Positions 5,831 through 6,647 of a DNA stretch of 6,647 nt are shown piece by piece. The stretch comes from CAZQAA01 sp964591255 (lineage in GTDB: Bacteria > Desulfobacterota > DSM-4660 > Desulfatiglandales > Desulfatiglandaceae). Where the stretch lies: positions 1-6,647 of the forward strand of contig CAZQAA010000183.1 in the NCBI GenBank assembly GCA_964591255.1, in the 5' to 3' direction. A model generated the notes under the pieces. The model was not told the origin of the DNA and did not search any database. It saw nothing but the letters and a program-made list of their open reading frames with translations. Numbering within the stretch: the first letter of the stretch is position 1; every line of letters starts with the position of its first letter. A program made the translations under genes and the position numbers.

Positions 5831-6647
5831 ATATCTTCACTTCTCTTAGGTATAGACAAAACAAATACTGTATTGTTTGAAAAGTTCTTTTCTACGAATA
5901 CCGTGCCCCCATGTGCTACGGCAATTTTTTTCACAATGAAAAGACCTAATCCAAATCCATTTTTTTTGGTAGTAAAAAAAGGATCGAAAATTTTAGCCAT
6001 ATCCTTGATGGCAATCTCCGGGCCGCTATCAGATACTTCAAAGCACAAATTTTCATCTTCATCTTTAACTTTTAATGAAACATTTCCTCCTTTGGATACG
6101 GCCTCGAACGAGTTGCGAAGGAGATTTTCCAAAGCACGGGACAGCCATCGTTCGTCAGCTGTCACCTTAATATTACGTGCCCCTGATATATTGAAATTAA
6201 CACCTCTATCTCTTGCTATATCGAAAAATTTATATTCGATCTCCACAAGTAAACTTTCCAGATTAAAGGTGCTGAATTTCATATCAAAACCTCGGGATAA
6301 TGAGAGAAATTCCATAGTTAGCTCGGAAAGTCTGTTTGTTTCATTTTTCATTCTCTGGAGCAAACCGGGGTCAGCTTTACCTAATTCTGATATATACTGT
6401 AAACCCATTGCAATAGTATTAAGTGGATTCCTGATTTCATGGGAAAGCATGGCCGCAACTTTACCCATGGCTAACAGTCCTTCCGACGCCGTTATCTTTT
6501 TTTCCAACTCAGCCTGTTTTCTTATAAGATGATCCACATACAGGCTGTATAATAACAGGATCGCTCCTGAACAAAAAAATACTATTGCCCCATAAAACAG
6601 TCCTTCCCGCCATAATAGATGAGTAAATTTGGTTTCAAGACCAACCA
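5827..6647 (-). CDS. sensor histidine kinase, C-terminal part (5' end beyond the window)
   Basis: The reading frame is open from the window edge (first full codon 6645-6643) to the TGA at 5829-5827, giving 272 visible residues. The GTG at 6537 is an internal valine, not a start. Numbered from the first full codon, residues about 15-37 form a hydrophobic transmembrane helix after WRE. A charged helical linker follows, then the HisKA dimerisation helix with phospho-acceptor His69 (LSHEIRNPLNT), the N box (ENLLRNSFEA, N178), G1 box DSGPEI (206-211), F box FDPFFTTK (220-227) and G2 box GFGLGL (230-235). The second G1 glycine is Glu, an atypical but probably tolerated change. The catalytic core therefore looks complete. 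The sensing domain, expected to be periplasmic or membrane, lies outside the window, so the signal cannot be read. Its last codons overlap the response regulator start (ATGA), so the two form a cognate pair of the NtrB/DctB/ZraS general type. Confidence 0.93.
   Translation of the reverse strand, partial: VGLETKFTHLLWREGLFYGAIVFFCSGAILLLYSLYVDHLIRKQAELEKKITASEGLLAMGKVAAMLSHEIRNPLNTIAMGLQYISELGKADPGLLQRMKNETNRLSELTMEFLSLSRGFDMKFSTFNLESLLVEIEYKFFDIARDRGVNFNISGARNIKVTADERWLSRALENLLRNSFEAVSKGGNVSLKVKDEDENLCFEVSDSGPEIAIKDMAKIFDPFFTTKKNGFGLGLFIVKKIAVAHGGTVFVEKNFSNNTVFVLSIPKRSEDI
6538..6603 (-). other. transmembrane helix of the sensor kinase
   Basis: These codons encode about 22 mostly hydrophobic residues with small Gly, Ala and Ser positions, flanked by WRE on the outer side and DHLIRK on the cytoplasmic side. 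This is the expected final membrane pass before the dimerisation helix. It shows that the kinase is membrane-bound and that its true N-terminus lies to the right of the window. Confidence 0.8.

Noticed and set aside
5873..6532. 219-codon plus-strand open frame antisense to the kinase
   Set aside because: It is the complement of a clearly conserved histidine kinase core, is rich in Ser, Pro and Leu as such shadows are, and shows no domain.

Overview
The window looks like a chromosomal stretch from an anaerobic, Gram-negative, moderately AT-rich bacterium, most likely a Desulfobacterota (deltaproteobacterial) sulfate reducer or syntroph. The clues are a short core-MetE/UROD-type methyltransferase paired with a cysteine-rich multi-cluster iron-sulfur protein, and an NtrC-type two-component system. 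The taxonomic call is inference. I see no mobile element, CRISPR array, tRNA or rRNA.

Layout. Bases 1-269 are non-coding as far as I can see. They hold an AT-rich palindrome, a perfect TATAAT hexamer, and a leader with mutually exclusive pairings, one of which would bury the ribosome binding site of the first gene. Bases 270-2629 are a two-gene plus-strand operon: a zinc-site methyltransferase of the cobalamin-independent methionine synthase type, then a protein with a winged-helix-like N-terminus, two cysteine-rich motifs and two [4Fe-4S] ferredoxin motifs. Bases 2630-2828 are a gap with no clear promoter or terminator. Bases 2829-4451 encode an SLC1-family amino acid symporter whose substrate-site residues resemble animal excitatory amino acid transporters (EAATs). 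It carries an extra segment of about 115 residues in the periplasmic loop between TM3 and TM4. On the minus strand, 6647-4448 hold a sensor histidine kinase, cut by the window edge, and an NtrC-family sigma-54 activator. These two overlap by ATGA. The activator and transporter genes converge and share bases in their stop codons (TTAG).

How the genes may work together. The first pair probably belongs to methyl-group or methionine metabolism in an anaerobe, with the iron-sulfur protein as electron carrier, activator or redox-responsive partner. The second block looks like an acidic amino acid uptake and sensing module comparable to the DctA/DctBD arrangement. However, I could find no -24/-12 promoter in front of the transporter, so direct control of it by the adjacent activator is not shown.

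The least ordinary items are the transporter's periplasmic insertion, its EAAT-like ion-coupling and substrate residues, the switch-like leader of the methyltransferase gene, and the architecture of the iron-sulfur protein.
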